Shown piece by piece: positions 1 to 9,400 of a stretch of 64,000 bases of DNA. Every line of letters begins with the position of its first letter. Position 1 is the stretch's first letter. The notes beneath the pieces were generated by a model. It was given only the letters and a program-made list of their open reading frames with translations. It ran no database searches and was not told the origin of the DNA. A program made the position numbers and the translations under genes. Source of the DNA: Streptomyces albofaciens JCM 4342 (GTDB lineage Bacteria; Actinomycetota; Actinomycetes; Streptomycetales; Streptomycetaceae). Location: positions 738,501-802,500 of the forward strand of contig NZ_PDCM01000001.1 of assembly GCF_008634025.1 (NCBI RefSeq), given 5' to 3'.

Positions 1-123
1 AAGACCTCCGGTGGTCGCCACCCGGTCTCGCCCTGGGGCCAGAAGGAGGGTCGTACGCGTTCGCCGAAGAAGGCTTCGAACAAGTACATCGTCCGCCGCC
101 GCAAGACGAACAAGAAGCGCTAG
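1..123 (+). CDS. rplB: 50S ribosomal protein L2, C-terminal part (truncated by window start)
   Basis: Last 40 codons of ribosomal protein L2, which binds 23S rRNA next to the peptidyl-transferase centre. The frame is open from base 1 and ends at TAG (121-123). The peptide carries the L2 tail motif [11 protein letters not shown] and ends in a basic RRRKTNKKR tail. The 5' part lies outside the window. rpsS follows after 12 bp, the usual S10-operon order. Confidence 0.95.
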   Translation, partial: KTSGGRHPVSPWGQKEGRTRSPKKASNKYIVRRRKTNKKR

Positions 124-135
124 GAGCGGGTTTAG

Positions 136-417
136 ATGCCGCGTAGTCTCAAGAAGGGGCCCTTCGTCGACGACCACCTCGCCAAGAAGGTGGATGCTCA
201 GAACGAAGCCGGCACCAAGAACGTCATCAAGACCTGGTCCCGCCGCTCGATGATCGTCCCGGCCATGCTGGGCCACACGATCGCGGTGCACGACGGCCGC
301 AAGCACGTCCCGGTGTTCGTCACCGAGTCGATGGTCGGCCACAAGCTCGGCGAGTTTGCGCCGACCCGCACCTTCCGCGGCCACGAGAAGGACGACCGCA
401 AGTCGCGTCGTCGCTGA
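136..417 (+). CDS. rpsS: 30S ribosomal protein S19
   Basis: S19 (93 aa) binds 16S rRNA in the head of the small subunit with S13. The start [15 protein letters not shown] and the central [18 protein letters not shown] stretch are family hallmarks, and the length is normal. The ATG is preceded by GGAGCGGG, a purine-rich Shine-Dalgarno site. It sits between rplB and rplV in the S10 operon and is co-transcribed with them. Confidence 0.98.
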   Translation: MPRSLKKGPFVDDHLAKKVDAQNEAGTKNVIKTWSRRSMIVPAMLGHTIAVHDGRKHVPVFVTESMVGHKLGEFAPTRTFRGHEKDDRKSRRR

Positions 418-462
418 TCGACCGGAGTGCGAAGACCAATGACTGACACCGAAGGGACAACC

Positions 463-810
463 ATGGAAGCCAGGGCCCAGGCGCGGTACATCCGCGTCAC
501 GCCCATGAAGGCCCGCCGCGTGGTGGACCTTATCCGTGGCATGGATGCCACGGAGGCTCAGGCGGTCCTGCGTTTCGCCCCGCAGGCCGCGAGCGTGCCC
601 GTCGGCAAGGTGCTGGACAGCGCCATTGCCAACGCCGCGCACAACTACGACCACACGGACGCCTCCACGCTGGTCATCAGCGAGGCGTACGTCGACGAGG
701 GTCCGACCCTGAAGCGGTTCCGTCCGCGTGCCCAGGGCCGTGCCTACCGGATCCGCAAGCGGACCAGCCACATCACCGTGGTCGTCAGCAGCAAGGAAGG
801 AACCCGGTAA
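463..810 (+). CDS. rplV: 50S ribosomal protein L22
   Basis: L22 lines the nascent-peptide exit tunnel through its beta-hairpin. I start it at ATG 463 ([12 protein letters not shown], 115 aa), which has AAGGGA just upstream and matches the conserved N-terminus of the family. In-frame starts at 439 and 427 would add a short non-conserved leader peptide and cannot be excluded. The C-terminal hairpin region ([19 protein letters not shown]) is intact. The stop TAA shares its last base with the rpsC start. Confidence 0.95.
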   Translation: MEARAQARYIRVTPMKARRVVDLIRGMDATEAQAVLRFAPQAASVPVGKVLDSAIANAAHNYDHTDASTLVISEAYVDEGPTLKRFRPRAQGRAYRIRKRTSHITVVVSSKEGTR

Positions 811-1634
811 TGGGCCAGAAGGTAAACCCGCACGGGTTCCGGCTCGGCATCACCACCGACTTCAAGTCGCGTTGGTACGCCGACAAGCTGTACAAGGACT
901 ACGTCAAGGAAGACGTCGCCATTCGTCGCATGATGACGAAGGGCATGGAGCGCGCCGGCATCTCGAAGGTGGAGATCGAGCGCACCCGTGAGCGCGTCCG
1001 CGTTGACATCCACACCGCTCGTCCGGGCATCGTCATCGGCCGCCGTGGCGCCGAGGCCGACCGCATCCGCGGCGAACTGGAGAAGCTGACCGGCAAGCAG
1101 GTCCAGCTGAACATCCTTGAGGTCAAGAACCCCGAGACCGATGCTCAGCTCGTGGCCCAGGCCGTCGCCGAGCAGCTGTCCTCCCGCGTCTCCTTCCGTC
1201 GCGCCATGCGCAAGAGCATGCAGTCGACGATGAAGGCCGGCGCCAAGGGCATCAAGATCCAGTGTGGTGGCCGTCTCGGCGGCGCCGAGATGTCGCGCTC
1301 GGAGTTCTACCGCGAGGGCCGCGTGCCCCTGCACACGCTCCGCGCCAACGTCGACTACGGCTTCTTCGAGGCCAAGACCACCTTCGGCCGCATCGGTGTG
1401 AAGGTCTGGATCTACAAGGGCGACGTCAAGAACATCGCCGAGGTCCGCGCCGAGAACGCCGCCGCCCGTGCGGGCAACCGCCCGGCCCGCGGTGGCAACG
1501 ACCGTCCGCGCCGCGGTGGCGAGCGTGGCGGCCGTGGCGGCCGCAAGCCGCAGCAGAACGCCGCTGCCGAGGTCCCCAAGGCCGAGGCCGCTGCCGCTGC
1601 TCCGGCTGCTGAGAGCACCGGAACGGAGGGCTGA
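810..1634 (+). CDS. rpsC: 30S ribosomal protein S3
   Basis: S3 (274 aa) lies at the mRNA entry site of the 30S subunit. It opens with [20 protein letters not shown], contains the KH-domain motif [15 protein letters not shown] near residues 70-85, and then the S3 C-terminal domain. The last 50 or so residues form an Arg/Gly-rich then Ala/Glu-rich low-complexity tail, longer than in enteric S3 and typical of actinobacteria. The ATG overlaps the rplV stop by one base, so translation is probably coupled. Confidence 0.97.
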   Translation: MGQKVNPHGFRLGITTDFKSRWYADKLYKDYVKEDVAIRRMMTKGMERAGISKVEIERTRERVRVDIHTARPGIVIGRRGAEADRIRGELEKLTGKQVQLNILEVKNPETDAQLVAQAVAEQLSSRVSFRRAMRKSMQSTMKAGAKGIKIQCGGRLGGAEMSRSEFYREGRVPLHTLRANVDYGFFEAKTTFGRIGVKVWIYKGDVKNIAEVRAENAAARAGNRPARGGNDRPRRGGERGGRGGRKPQQNAAAEVPKAEAAAAAPAAESTGTEG

Positions 1635-1639
1635 CCGAC

Positions 1640-2059
1640 ATGCTGATCCCTCGCAGGGTCAAGCACCGCAAGCAGCACCACCCGAAGCGCAACGGTATGG
1701 CCAAGGGTGGCACCGAGCTTGCCTTCGGTGAGTACGGCATTCAGGCCGTGACCCCCGCCTACGTGACGAACCGGCAGATCGAGTCCGCTCGTATCGCCAT
1801 GACCCGTCACATCAAGCGTGGCGGCAAGGTCTGGATCAACATTTACCCGGACCGCCCGCTGACGAAGAAGCCGGCCGAGACCCGCATGGGTTCCGGTAAG
1901 GGTTCTCCGGAGTGGTGGGTCGCGAACGTCAAGCCCGGTCGGGTGATGTTCGAGCTGTCCTTCCCGAACGAAAAGGTTGCGAAGGAGGCGCTGACCCGCG
2001 CCGCCCACAAGCTTCCGATGAAGTGCCGCATCGTGCGGCGCGAGGCAGGTGAGTCGTGA
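1640..2059 (+). CDS. rplP: 50S ribosomal protein L16
   Basis: L16 (139 aa) sits near the tRNA A-site and helps organise 23S rRNA. The sequence [19 protein letters not shown] and the later [18 protein letters not shown] segment are diagnostic. The start lies 5 bp after rpsC, with GGAGGGCTGACCGAC upstream as the ribosome-binding site. The stop overlaps the rpmC start region. Confidence 0.97.
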   Translation: MLIPRRVKHRKQHHPKRNGMAKGGTELAFGEYGIQAVTPAYVTNRQIESARIAMTRHIKRGGKVWINIYPDRPLTKKPAETRMGSGKGSPEWWVANVKPGRVMFELSFPNEKVAKEALTRAAHKLPMKCRIVRREAGES

Positions 2060-2283
2060 TGGCGGCCGGTACCAAGGCGACCGAGCTGCGCGAGCTGAAC
2101 AACGAGGACCTCGTTGGGAAGCTTCGTGAGGCCAAGGAGGAGCTGTTCAACCTCCGCTTCCAGGCGGCGACCGGACAGCTTGAGAACCACGGCCGGCTGA
2201 AGGCCGTCCGCAAGGACATCGCCCGGATCTACACCCTGATGCGCGAGCGCGAGCTCGGCATCGAGACGGTGGAGAGCGCCTGA
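2059..2283 (+). CDS. rpmC: 50S ribosomal protein L29
   Basis: L29 (74 aa) is a small helical protein at the tunnel exit, where chaperones and the signal recognition particle dock. The core [18 protein letters not shown] is diagnostic. I use ATG 2059 ([10 protein letters not shown]); a GTG directly before it at 2056 would add one residue and gives the same frame. The gene overlaps both neighbours (rplP and rpsQ), so the three are translationally coupled. Confidence 0.95.
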   Translation: MAAGTKATELRELNNEDLVGKLREAKEELFNLRFQAATGQLENHGRLKAVRKDIARIYTLMRERELGIETVESA

Positions 2284-2564
2284 TGAGCGAGAAGAATGTG
2301 ACTGAGACGAACGAGCGCGGTTTCCGCAAGACCCGCGAGGGTCTGGTCGTCAGCGACAAGATGGACAAGACCGTCGTCGTCGCCGTCGAGGACCGTGTCA
2401 AGCACGCGCTGTACGGCAAGGTCATCCGCCGTACGAACAAGCTCAAGGCGCACGACGAGCAGAACGCTGCCGGTGTCGGCGACCGCGTCCTCCTGATGGA
2501 GACGCGTCCGCTTTCGGCGAGCAAGCGCTGGCGCATCGTCGAGATCCTCGAGAAGGCCAAGTAA
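2283..2564 (+). CDS. rpsQ: 30S ribosomal protein S17
   Basis: S17 (93 aa) is a primary 16S rRNA-binding OB-fold protein. The motif [22 protein letters not shown] opens the conserved core and the ending [12 protein letters not shown] is typical. The ATG overlaps the rpmC stop by one base. It is the last gene of the S10 operon; a 131-bp gap with two hairpins follows before the spc operon. Confidence 0.97.
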   Translation: MSEKNVTETNERGFRKTREGLVVSDKMDKTVVVAVEDRVKHALYGKVIRRTNKLKAHDEQNAAGVGDRVLLMETRPLSASKRWRIVEILEKAK

Positions 2565-2598
2565 GGAACTTCCCGTTCGGGAATTCCGCTAGATACCG

Positions 2599-2666
2599 CC
2601 TGGGGGGTTTCCCCCAGGTCAGTTCCGCCAGGCTCGGCGGTGGGCCTCTGCAGTGAGGCCCCCGCC
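2599..2666 (+). promoter_or_regulatory. Two strong hairpins in the rpsQ-rplN gap (S10/spc boundary)
   Basis: Hairpin 1 is a perfect 8-bp stem, CCTGGGGG (2599-2606) with CCCCCAGG (2611-2618), loop GTTT. Hairpin 2 pairs GGGCCTC (2642-2648) with GAGGCCC (2655-2661) and extends with GGCGG (2636-2640) and CCGCC (2662-2666) around one bulged T. There is no U-run after either. The gap is the junction of two ribosomal operons, so terminator, attenuator or r-protein binding leader are all possible; which one is inference. Confidence 0.6.
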
Positions 2667-2695
2667 GGGAACCGGCAGACGATCAGGAGATAGAC

Positions 2696-3064
2696 GTGAT
2701 CCAGCAGGAGTCGCGGCTTCGGGTCGCCGACAACACGGGTGCGAAGGAAATTCTCACCATCCGTGTTCTCGGTGGTTCGGGCCGCCGCTACGCGGGCATC
2801 GGTGACGTCATCGTCGCCACCGTCAAGGATGCGATCCCCGGTGGCAACGTGAAGAAGGGTGACGTCGTCAAGGCGGTCATCGTTCGCACCGTCAAGGAGC
2901 GCCGCCGTCCGGACGGCTCGTACATCCGCTTCGACGAGAACGCGGCCGTCATCCTCAAGAACGATGGCGACCCCCGCGGCACCCGCATCTTCGGCCCCGT
3001 GGGCCGGGAGCTGCGCGAGAAGAAGTTCATGAAGATCATCTCGCTCGCGCCGGAGGTGCTGTAA
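2696..3064 (+). CDS. rplN: 50S ribosomal protein L14
   Basis: L14 (122 aa) contacts the 30S subunit through an intersubunit bridge and is bound by silencing factor RsfS in the family. It begins with GTG and the near-invariant [19 protein letters not shown], and carries [21 protein letters not shown] later. AGGAGA lies 8 bp upstream of the GTG. It is the first gene of the spc operon. Confidence 0.97.
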   Translation: MIQQESRLRVADNTGAKEILTIRVLGGSGRRYAGIGDVIVATVKDAIPGGNVKKGDVVKAVIVRTVKERRRPDGSYIRFDENAAVILKNDGDPRGTRIFGPVGRELREKKFMKIISLAPEVL

Positions 3065-3067
3065 CCG

Positions 3068-3391
3068 ATGAAGATCAAGAAGGGCGACCTGGTCCAGATC
3101 ATCACCGGCAAGGACAAGGGCAAGCAGGGCAAGGTCATCGCGGCCTTCCCCCGCGAGGACCGTGTCCTGGTCGAGGGTGTCAACCGGGTCAAGAAGCACA
3201 CCAAGGCCGGTCAGACCGCTCGTGGCTCCAAGACCGGCGGCATCGTGACGACCGAGGCCCCGATCCACGTGAGCAACGTGCAGCTCGTCGTGGAGAAGGA
3301 CGGCAAGAAGGTCGTCACCCGCGTCGGGTACCGCTTCGACGACGAAGGCAACAAGATCCGCGTTGCCAAGCGGACCGGTGAGGACATCTGA
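3068..3391 (+). CDS. rplX: 50S ribosomal protein L24
   Basis: L24 (107 aa) starts 50S assembly by binding the 5' domain of 23S rRNA. The KOW motif is visible near the N-terminus ([20 protein letters not shown]), followed by [11 protein letters not shown]. Only 3 bp separate it from rplN, and its stop overlaps the rplE start (TGATG), so it is coupled to both. Confidence 0.97.
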   Translation: MKIKKGDLVQIITGKDKGKQGKVIAAFPREDRVLVEGVNRVKKHTKAGQTARGSKTGGIVTTEAPIHVSNVQLVVEKDGKKVVTRVGYRFDDEGNKIRVAKRTGEDI

Positions 3392-3951
3392 TGACTGCCA
3401 CCACCAACGCGCCGCGCCTCAAGCAGCGCTACCGCGAAGAGATCGCCGGGAAGCTGAAGGACGAGTTCTCCTACGAGAACGTCATGCAGATCCCCGGTCT
3501 GACCAAGATCGTGGTCAACATGGGTGTGGGCGACGCCGCCCGCGACTCCAAGCTGATCGAGGGTGCCATCAAGGACCTCACCACGATCACCGGCCAGAAG
3601 CCGGCCGTCACCAAGGCCCGTAAGTCCATCGCGCAGTTCAAGCTGCGCGAGGGCCAGCCGATCGGTGCCCACGTCACCCTCCGCGGTGACCGCATGTGGG
3701 AGTTCCTGGACCGCCTGCTGTCGCTCGCGCTCCCGCGCATCCGCGACTTCCGTGGTCTGTCCCCGAAGCAGTTCGACGGTCGGGGCAACTACACCTTCGG
3801 TCTCACGGAGCAGGTCATGTTCCACGAGATCGACCAGGACAAGATCGACCGGCAGCGGGGCATGGACATCACCGTGGTCACCACGGCGTCCAACGACGAT
3901 GAGGGCCGCGCCCTGCTTCGTCACCTCGGCTTCCCGTTCAAGGAGAACTGA
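3391..3951 (+). CDS. rplE: 50S ribosomal protein L5
   Basis: L5 (186 aa) holds 5S rRNA in the central protuberance. The motif [21 protein letters not shown] and the later [18 protein letters not shown] are family signatures, and the length is normal. The ATG overlaps the rplX stop, and the next gene starts 2 bp after its stop. Confidence 0.97.
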   Translation: MTATTNAPRLKQRYREEIAGKLKDEFSYENVMQIPGLTKIVVNMGVGDAARDSKLIEGAIKDLTTITGQKPAVTKARKSIAQFKLREGQPIGAHVTLRGDRMWEFLDRLLSLALPRIRDFRGLSPKQFDGRGNYTFGLTEQVMFHEIDQDKIDRQRGMDITVVTTASNDDEGRALLRHLGFPFKEN

Positions 3952-3953
3952 CC

Positions 3954-4139
3954 GTGGCGAAGAAGGCTCTGATCGCTAAGGCGGCCCGCAAGCCGAAGTT
4001 CGCTGTGCGCGCGTACACGCGTTGCCAGCGCTGCGGCCGGCCGCACTCCGTGTACCGCAAGTTCGGCCTGTGCCGCGTGTGCCTCCGTGAGATGGCTCAC
4101 CGTGGCGAGCTGCCGGGCGTGACCAAGAGCTCCTGGTAA
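3954..4139 (+). CDS. rpsN: 30S ribosomal protein S14, zinc-binding (type Z)
   Basis: Short S14 (61 aa), the zinc-containing form that folds around Cys24-Cys27 and Cys40-Cys43 (CQRC and CRVC). It starts with GTG ([16 protein letters not shown]). Zinc-free paralogues used under zinc starvation are known in actinobacteria but none is in this window. A 267-bp gap follows before rpsH, which is unusually wide for the spc operon. Confidence 0.96.
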   Translation: MAKKALIAKAARKPKFAVRAYTRCQRCGRPHSVYRKFGLCRVCLREMAHRGELPGVTKSSW

Positions 4140-4406
4140 ACACCCCTTCCCGTCTGTCCGACCAGCGCCCGCACGGGCGGCCTGGCGGACGGCAGGAGTC
4201 ACGTGGGTGGTTCCGGAGTCTCTCGGTAAGCATCTGTTCGGCGGGGCCCCGCCCTTTGATCCCGTAGGGTAGAAGGGTTGGGCGCCCCGCCGCCCAGGAA
4301 CGACTTACTACGCCGAAGGTCCCCGCGCCGCACCCGTCCCGACCCTGATCGGGGAGAGGGATGGCGCATACAGGAAACCCCGGCGAGAGAGGCCGAAGGC
4401 CAATTC
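4140..4406 (+). other. 267-bp non-coding gap between rpsN and rpsH
   Basis: No gene is seen here. An imperfect hairpin spans about 4156-4190: GTCCG pairs with CGGAC outside, CCA with TGG in the middle and CGCCC with GGGCG around the loop GCAC. A second promoter or an RNA leader for rpsH would explain the width of the gap, but I cannot identify convincing -35 and -10 elements. Confidence 0.45.
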
Positions 4407-4805
4407 ATGACCATGACTGACCCCATCGCAGACATGCTCACGCGTCTGCGGAACGCGAACTCGGCGTACCACGACACCGTCGTGATGCCGCACAGCAAGA
4501 TCAAGTCGCACATCGCGGAGATCCTCCAGCAGGAGGGTTACATCACCGGCTGGAAGGTCGAGGACGCCGAGGTCGGCAAGAACCTCATCCTCGAGCTGAA
4601 GTTCGGTCCCAACCGCGAGCGCTCGATCGCCGGCATCAAGCGCATCTCGAAGCCGGGCCTGCGGGTCTACGCAAAGTCCACCAACCTGCCGAAGGTGCTC
4701 GGCGGCCTGGGCGTGGCGATCATCTCCACGTCGCACGGTCTCCTCACCGGCCAGCAGGCGCAGAAGAAGGGCGTGGGTGGGGAAGTCCTCGCCTACGTCT
4801 GGTAA
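4407..4805 (+). CDS. rpsH: 30S ribosomal protein S8
   Basis: S8 (132 aa) is a primary 16S rRNA binder and in enterics the translational repressor of the spc operon. The start [18 protein letters not shown] and the ending [11 protein letters not shown] are diagnostic. ATG 4407 follows GAGAGAGGCCGAAGG; ATG 4413 is a close alternative. The open frame extends upstream to 4278 but that part is not S8-like. Confidence 0.96.
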   Translation: MTMTDPIADMLTRLRNANSAYHDTVVMPHSKIKSHIAEILQQEGYITGWKVEDAEVGKNLILELKFGPNRERSIAGIKRISKPGLRVYAKSTNLPKVLGGLGVAIISTSHGLLTGQQAQKKGVGGEVLAYVW

Positions 4806-4826
4806 CCGGGAACGGAGGAATAGCCA

Positions 4827-5366
4827 ATGTCGCGTATTGGCAAGCTGCCCATCCAGGTTCCCGCTGGTGTGGACGTCACCATCGACGGCCGCACGGTTTC
4901 GGTGAAGGGTCCCAAGGGCTCCCTGCAGCACACCGTCGCCGCGCCCATCGAGGTCGCCAAGGGTGAGGACGGCGTCATCAACGTCACCCGCCCGAACGAC
5001 GAGCGTCAGAACAAGGCCCTGCACGGCCTGTCCCGCACGCTGGTGGCGAACATGATCACCGGCGTGACCCAGGGATTCACGAAGGCGCTCGAGATCAGCG
5101 GTGTCGGTTACCGCGTCCAGGCGAAGGGCTCCAACCTGGAGTTCTCGCTCGGTTACAGCCACCCGATCCTGGTCGAGGCGCCCGAGGGCATCTCGTTCAA
5201 GGTCGAGTCCCCGACCAAGCTGAGCGTCGAGGGCATCGACAAGCAGAAGGTCGGCGAGGTCGCCGCGAACATCCGCAAGCTGCGCAAGCCCGACCCGTAC
5301 AAGGCCAAGGGCGTCAAGTACGCCGGCGAGGTCATCCGCCGCAAGGTCGGAAAGGCTGGTAAGTAA
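4827..5366 (+). CDS. rplF: 50S ribosomal protein L6
   Basis: L6 (179 aa) lies near the factor-binding site of the large subunit. It opens [17 protein letters not shown] and ends with [16 protein letters not shown] followed by a basic tail, the classic L6 signature 2. GGAGGAATAGCCA precedes the ATG. rplR follows after 3 bp. Confidence 0.97.
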   Translation: MSRIGKLPIQVPAGVDVTIDGRTVSVKGPKGSLQHTVAAPIEVAKGEDGVINVTRPNDERQNKALHGLSRTLVANMITGVTQGFTKALEISGVGYRVQAKGSNLEFSLGYSHPILVEAPEGISFKVESPTKLSVEGIDKQKVGEVAANIRKLRKPDPYKAKGVKYAGEVIRRKVGKAGK

Positions 5367-5369
5367 GCC

Positions 5370-5753
5370 ATGGCATACGGTGTGAAGGTCGCGAAGGGTG
5401 ACGCCTACAAGCGCGCCGCCGCCAAGCGTCGCCACATCCGCATCCGCAAGCGGATTTCGGGTACGCCGGAGCGTCCGCGTCTGGTCGTGACGCGGTCCAA
5501 CCGCGGCATCACCGCCCAGGTCATCGACGACATCAAGGGTCACACCCTGGCGTCGGCGTCGACCCTGGACGCGTCGATCCGCGGTGGCGAGGGCAACAAG
5601 ACGGACCTGGCCAAGCAGGTGGGTTCCCTGGTCGCCGAGCGCGCCAAGGCCGCCGGCGTCGAGGCCGTCGTGTTCGACCGTGGTGGTAAGCAGTACGCCG
5701 GGCGGATTGCCGCTCTGGCCGATGCAGCCCGCGAAGCCGGACTGAAGTTCTAA
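5370..5753 (+). CDS. rplR: 50S ribosomal protein L18
   Basis: L18 (127 aa) binds 5S rRNA in the central protuberance with L5. The core [20 protein letters not shown] and the end [26 protein letters not shown] are diagnostic. It is separated by 3 bp from rplF. A 77-bp gap with a hairpin separates it from rpsE. Confidence 0.97.
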   Translation: MAYGVKVAKGDAYKRAAAKRRHIRIRKRISGTPERPRLVVTRSNRGITAQVIDDIKGHTLASASTLDASIRGGEGNKTDLAKQVGSLVAERAKAAGVEAVVFDRGGKQYAGRIAALADAAREAGLKF

Positions 5754-5777
5754 GTCCCGGTTCCGTAGCTACTGGGC

Positions 5778-5807
5778 CCCTCCAGCGCCGGTGACGGCGT
5801 CGGAGGG
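5778..5807 (+). promoter_or_regulatory. Hairpin between rplR and rpsE
   Basis: CCCTCC (5778-5783) pairs with GGAGGG (5802-5807), then after one mismatch and a wobble CGCCG pairs with CGGCG around loop GTGA, a GNRA tetraloop. It lies 23 bp before the rpsE start. No U-run follows, so a processing or translational-control element is as likely as a weak terminator. Confidence 0.5.
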
Positions 5808-5830
5808 AGTAACAGAGAGAGGTAATTCCA

Positions 5831-6436
5831 ATGGCTGGACCCCAGCGCCGCGGCAGCGGTGCCGGTGGCGGCGAGCGGCGGGACCGTAAGGACCGGCGGG
5901 ACGGCGGCGCAGCTGCCGAGAAGACCGCTTACGTCGAGCGGGTTGTCGCAATCAACCGCGTCGCCAAGGTTGTGAAGGGTGGTCGTCGCTTCAGCTTCAC
6001 CGCGCTGGTCGTGGTGGGCGATGGTGACGGCACCGTGGGTGTCGGTTACGGCAAGGCCAAGGAGGTGCCGGCCGCCATCGCCAAGGGTGTTGAGGAGGCC
6101 AAGAAGCACTTCTTCAAGGTCCCCCGTATCGCCGGCACCATCCCGCACCCGATCCAGGGCGAAGAGGCTGCGGGCGTCGTCCTGCTCAAGCCGGCTTCCC
6201 CCGGTACCGGTGTGATCGCCGGTGGCCCGGTGCGCGCCGTCCTGGAGTGCGCGGGCATCCACGACGTGCTGAGCAAGTCGCTCGGTTCGTCGAACCCGAT
6301 CAACATCGTGCACGCCACGGTGGCCGCTCTGCGGGGCCTGCAGCGCCCCGAGGAGATCGCTGCCCGTCGTGGCCTGCCGCTGGAGGACGTTGCTCCCGCC
6401 GCTCTGCTGCGGGCGCGTGCCGGGGTGAACGCGTAA
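5831..6436 (+). CDS. rpsE: 30S ribosomal protein S5
   Basis: S5 (201 aa) helps maintain decoding accuracy and has the double-stranded RNA-binding fold, visible as [19 protein letters not shown] and [21 protein letters not shown]. The first 30 residues form a Gly/Arg-rich extension common in actinobacteria. GAGAGAGG lies 7 bp upstream of the ATG. The stop TAA shares a base with rpmD. Confidence 0.97.
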   Translation: MAGPQRRGSGAGGGERRDRKDRRDGGAAAEKTAYVERVVAINRVAKVVKGGRRFSFTALVVVGDGDGTVGVGYGKAKEVPAAIAKGVEEAKKHFFKVPRIAGTIPHPIQGEEAAGVVLLKPASPGTGVIAGGPVRAVLECAGIHDVLSKSLGSSNPINIVHATVAALRGLQRPEEIAARRGLPLEDVAPAALLRARAGVNA

Positions 6437-6618
6437 TGGCTTCGCTCAAGATCACGCAGACCAAGTCCATCATCGGCAGCAAGCAGAACCACCGCGACAC
6501 CCTGCGTTCGCTCGGCCTCAAGCGGGTCAACGACGTGGTTGTCAAGGAGGACCGCCCCGAGTACCGCGGCATGGTGCACACCGTCCGCCACCTCGTGACG
6601 GTCGAGGAGGTCGACTGA
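6436..6618 (+). CDS. rpmD: 50S ribosomal protein L30
   Basis: L30 (60 aa). The sequence [21 protein letters not shown] followed by [22 protein letters not shown] is the full-length bacterial form. ATG 6436 overlaps the rpsE stop by one base; longer readings of this frame start inside rpsE and are not plausible. rplO starts 1 bp after its stop. Confidence 0.97.
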   Translation: MASLKITQTKSIIGSKQNHRDTLRSLGLKRVNDVVVKEDRPEYRGMVHTVRHLVTVEEVD

Positions 6619-6619
6619 C

Positions 6620-7075
6620 ATGGCGGAGAACAACCCGCTGAAGGTCCACAACCTCCGTCCTGCCCCGGGCGCCAAGACCGCCAAGACCCGTGTGGGTCGT
6701 GGTGAGGCGTCCAAGGGTAAGACCGCTGGTCGTGGTACCAAGGGCACGAAGGCCCGTTACCAGGTTCCGGAGCGCTTCGAGGGCGGCCAGATGCCGCTGC
6801 ACATGCGCCTCCCGAAGCTGAAGGGCTTCAAGAACCCCGCCCACAAGCAGTTCCAGGTCGTGAACCTGGACAAGCTGGCCGCGCTCTACCCGCAGGGTGG
6901 CGAGGTCACGGTGGCCGACCTGGTCGCCAAGGGCGCGGTGCGCAAGAACGAGCTCGTCAAGGTCCTGGGCCAGGGCGAGATCTCCGTGGCGCTGACGGTG
7001 ACGGTGGACTCCGTTTCCGGCTCCGCCAAGGAGAAGATCACCGCTGCCGGTGGCAGCGTCACCGAGCTCATCTGA
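6620..7075 (+). CDS. rplO: 50S ribosomal protein L15
   Basis: L15 (151 aa) is a late 50S assembly protein. The glycine-rich N-terminal segment ([24 protein letters not shown]) and [18 protein letters not shown] are diagnostic. It closes the ribosomal part of the spc operon; a strong hairpin follows at 7092. Confidence 0.97.
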   Translation: MAENNPLKVHNLRPAPGAKTAKTRVGRGEASKGKTAGRGTKGTKARYQVPERFEGGQMPLHMRLPKLKGFKNPAHKQFQVVNLDKLAALYPQGGEVTVADLVAKGAVRKNELVKVLGQGEISVALTVTVDSVSGSAKEKITAAGGSVTELI

Positions 7076-7091
7076 GCTCAGTGAATCAACT

Positions 7092-7127
7092 GACCGGGGA
7101 TGCCCACGTATTGGGGCATCCCCGGTC
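7092..7127 (+). terminator. 14-bp perfect hairpin after rplO
   Basis: GACCGGGGATGCCC (7092-7105) pairs perfectly with GGGCATCCCCGGTC (7114-7127) around the loop ACGTATTG. There is no U-run, as is common for Streptomyces terminators. It lies 184 bp before secY and suggests that secY-adk-map is at least partly transcribed from its own promoter. Confidence 0.8.
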
Positions 7128-7310
7128 GGTCGTTCCAAGGGGGGCCTGGTCGCCGGTAAGGTGGCGTGCACTGTTGCTGTATTTTCCGGGGGTTCTTCCC
7201 CCGGGCCCCCACCGCGTGGGCTAATGTCTGCGCGGTTTTGGCCGCTTTGTATCCGTCGATCCTTTAGACCGTCACCTCTCGCTCCAGAGGCGGGAGGCGC
7301 AGGAGGCACC

Positions 7311-8624
7311 GTGCTCACCGCGTTCGCCCGAGCGTTCAAGACGCCCGACCTGCGCAAGAAGCTGCTGTTCACATTGGGCATCGTGCTCGTCTACCGGCTC
7401 GGAGCGCACGTTCCGGTGCCGGGGGTGAACTACTCCAATGTCGACACCTGCATGAAGCAGGCCGGCGCCAATGGCGGTCTCTTCGGCCTGGTGAACATGT
7501 TCAGCGGTGGTGCGCTGCTCCAGATCACGATCTTCGCGCTGGGGATCATGCCGTACATCACGGCAAGCATCATCCTCCAGCTGCTGACCGTGGTCATCCC
7601 CCGTCTGGAGGCCCTGAAGAAAGAGGGCCAGTCCGGACAGGCGAAGATCACTCAGTACACCCGGTACCTGACCGTCGCGCTGGCGGTCCTCCAGGGCACC
7701 GGCCTGGTCGCCACCGCCAAGAGCGGCGCGCTGTTCCAGGGCTGCCAGCTCGCCAACCAGATCGTGCCGAGCGACTCGATCTTCACCACGATCACCATGG
7801 TCATCACGATGACCGCCGGTACGGCCATGGTCATGTGGCTCGGTGAGCTGGTCACCGACCGGGGCATCGGCAACGGCATGTCGATCCTGATGTTCGTCGG
7901 CATCGCGGCCGGCTTCCCCGGCTCGCTGTGGCAGATCAAGCTGTCCGGCAAGCTGGCCGACGGCTGGATCGAGTTCTTCGCCGTCATCGTGGTGGGCCTG
8001 GCGATGGTCGCCCTGGTGGTCTTCGTCGAGCAGGCCCAGCGGCGGATCCCCGTGCAGTACGCCAAGCGGATGATCGGCCGCCGCTCGTACGGCGGCACGT
8101 CGACCTACATCCCGCTCAAGGTGAACCAGGCGGGTGTCATCCCCGTCATCTTCGCCTCGTCGCTGCTCTACATCCCGGCCCTGGTGGCCCAGTTCAGCGG
8201 GTCCAAGGCGGGCTGGGCGGTCTGGATCGAGACCAACTTCACCAAGGGCAACCACCCGGTCTACATCGTCACGTACTTCCTGCTGATCGTCTTCTTCGCG
8301 TTCTTCTACGTCGCCATCTCCTTCAACCCCGAAGAAGTTGCCGACAACATGAAGAAGTATGGTGGCTTCATCCCGGGCATCCGGGCTGGTCGCCCCACGG
8401 CCGAGTACCTCAGCTACGTGCTCAACCGGATCACGTGGCCGGGCTCGCTGTACCTGGGTCTGATCGCGCTGGTGCCAACAGTGGCGTTGGTGCTGTTCAA
8501 GGCCAACCAGAACTTCCCGTTCGGCGGGACGAGCATCCTGATCATCGTGGGTGTGGGTCTGGAGACCGTGAAGCAGATCGAGAGCCAGCTCCAGCAGCGC
8601 AATTACGAAGGGTTCCTCCGCTGA
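7311..8624 (+). CDS. secY: Preprotein translocase subunit SecY
   Basis: SecY (437 aa) is the channel subunit of the Sec translocon in the cytoplasmic membrane. About ten hydrophobic segments are visible; SecY signatures include [25 protein letters not shown] and [11 protein letters not shown] start at GTG 7311 ([17 protein letters not shown]), which has AGGAGG 5 bp upstream; the frame is open further upstream, but that part lies over the rplO terminator. The stop TGA overlaps the adk ATG by one base. Confidence 0.96.
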   Translation: MLTAFARAFKTPDLRKKLLFTLGIVLVYRLGAHVPVPGVNYSNVDTCMKQAGANGGLFGLVNMFSGGALLQITIFALGIMPYITASIILQLLTVVIPRLEALKKEGQSGQAKITQYTRYLTVALAVLQGTGLVATAKSGALFQGCQLANQIVPSDSIFTTITMVITMTAGTAMVMWLGELVTDRGIGNGMSILMFVGIAAGFPGSLWQIKLSGKLADGWIEFFAVIVVGLAMVALVVFVEQAQRRIPVQYAKRMIGRRSYGGTSTYIPLKVNQAGVIPVIFASSLLYIPALVAQFSGSKAGWAVWIETNFTKGNHPVYIVTYFLLIVFFAFFYVAISFNPEEVADNMKKYGGFIPGIRAGRPTAEYLSYVLNRITWPGSLYLGLIALVPTVALVLFKANQNFPFGGTSILIIVGVGLETVKQIESQLQQRNYEGFLR

Positions 8625-9277
8625 TGCGAATCGTCCTCGTCGGGCCTCCTGGGGCAGGCAAGGGTACGCAGGCCGCGTACCTCGCCAAGAACCTCTCGAT
8701 CCCGCACATCTCCACGGGCGACCTGTTCCGCGCCAACATCAGCCAGGGCACGGACCTCGGCAAAGAGGCGAAGTCCTACATGGACGCGGGCAACCTGGTG
8801 CCCGACTCGGTGACGATCGCGATGGCCGAGGACCGGATGGACCAGCCGGACGCCGAGGCCGGCTTCCTGCTGGACGGCTTCCCGCGCAACATCGGCCAGG
8901 CCGAGGCGCTGGACGCTTACCTCAAGGGCAAGGGCGTGAAGCTGGACGCCGTCCTGGACCTGGAGGTCCCGGAGGACGAGGTGGTCAAGCGGATCGCCGG
9001 CCGCCGGATCTGCCGCAACGACAGCAGCCATGTCTTCCACGTGGACTACCACAAGCCGAAGACCGAGGGCGTCTGCGACATCTGCGGCGGCGACCTCTAC
9101 CAGCGCGAGGACGACCGCGAGGAGACCGTCCGCAAGCGGCTGGAGGTCTACCACACGGAGACCGAGCCGATCATCGACCACTACAAGGCGCAGGACCTGG
9201 TCGTCACGATCCCGGCCCTCGGCAAGGTGGACGAGGTCACCCAGCGCGCGATGGCCGCGCTGGGCAAGGGCGAGTAG
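8624..9277 (+). CDS. adk: Adenylate kinase
   Basis: Interconverts ATP + AMP and 2 ADP (217 aa, long form). The P-loop GPPGAGKGT is at residues 8-16, DGFPRN near 85 marks the AMP site, and a long LID carries CRNDSSH and later CDICGG. Only three Cys are present in the LID, with His or Asp presumably completing the metal site. It is coupled to secY by a one-base overlap, a common bacterial arrangement. Confidence 0.97.
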   Translation: MRIVLVGPPGAGKGTQAAYLAKNLSIPHISTGDLFRANISQGTDLGKEAKSYMDAGNLVPDSVTIAMAEDRMDQPDAEAGFLLDGFPRNIGQAEALDAYLKGKGVKLDAVLDLEVPEDEVVKRIAGRRICRNDSSHVFHVDYHKPKTEGVCDICGGDLYQREDDREETVRKRLEVYHTETEPIIDHYKAQDLVVTIPALGKVDEVTQRAMAALGKGE

Positions 9278-9296
9278 TTCCACGAAGATCCACGCG

Positions 9297-9362
9297 TACG
9301 GCCGCGGTGCCCGGGAACGGGACCGCGGCCGTATCGTGTATGGGGCGGCCGCGGGCCGCCCC
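9297..9362 (+). promoter_or_regulatory. Two GC-rich hairpins between adk and map
   Basis: The first is a perfect 12-bp stem, TACGGCCGCGGT (9297-9308) with ACCGCGGCCGTA (9322-9333). The second is GGGGCGGC (9342-9349) with GCCGCCCC (9355-9362). Together they fill the 123-bp adk-map gap and may end or attenuate transcription from secY-adk. Confidence 0.6.
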
Positions 9363-9400
9363 AGCGTCGTAGTAGTCGGTTCAGGAAGGCGTACGCCACC

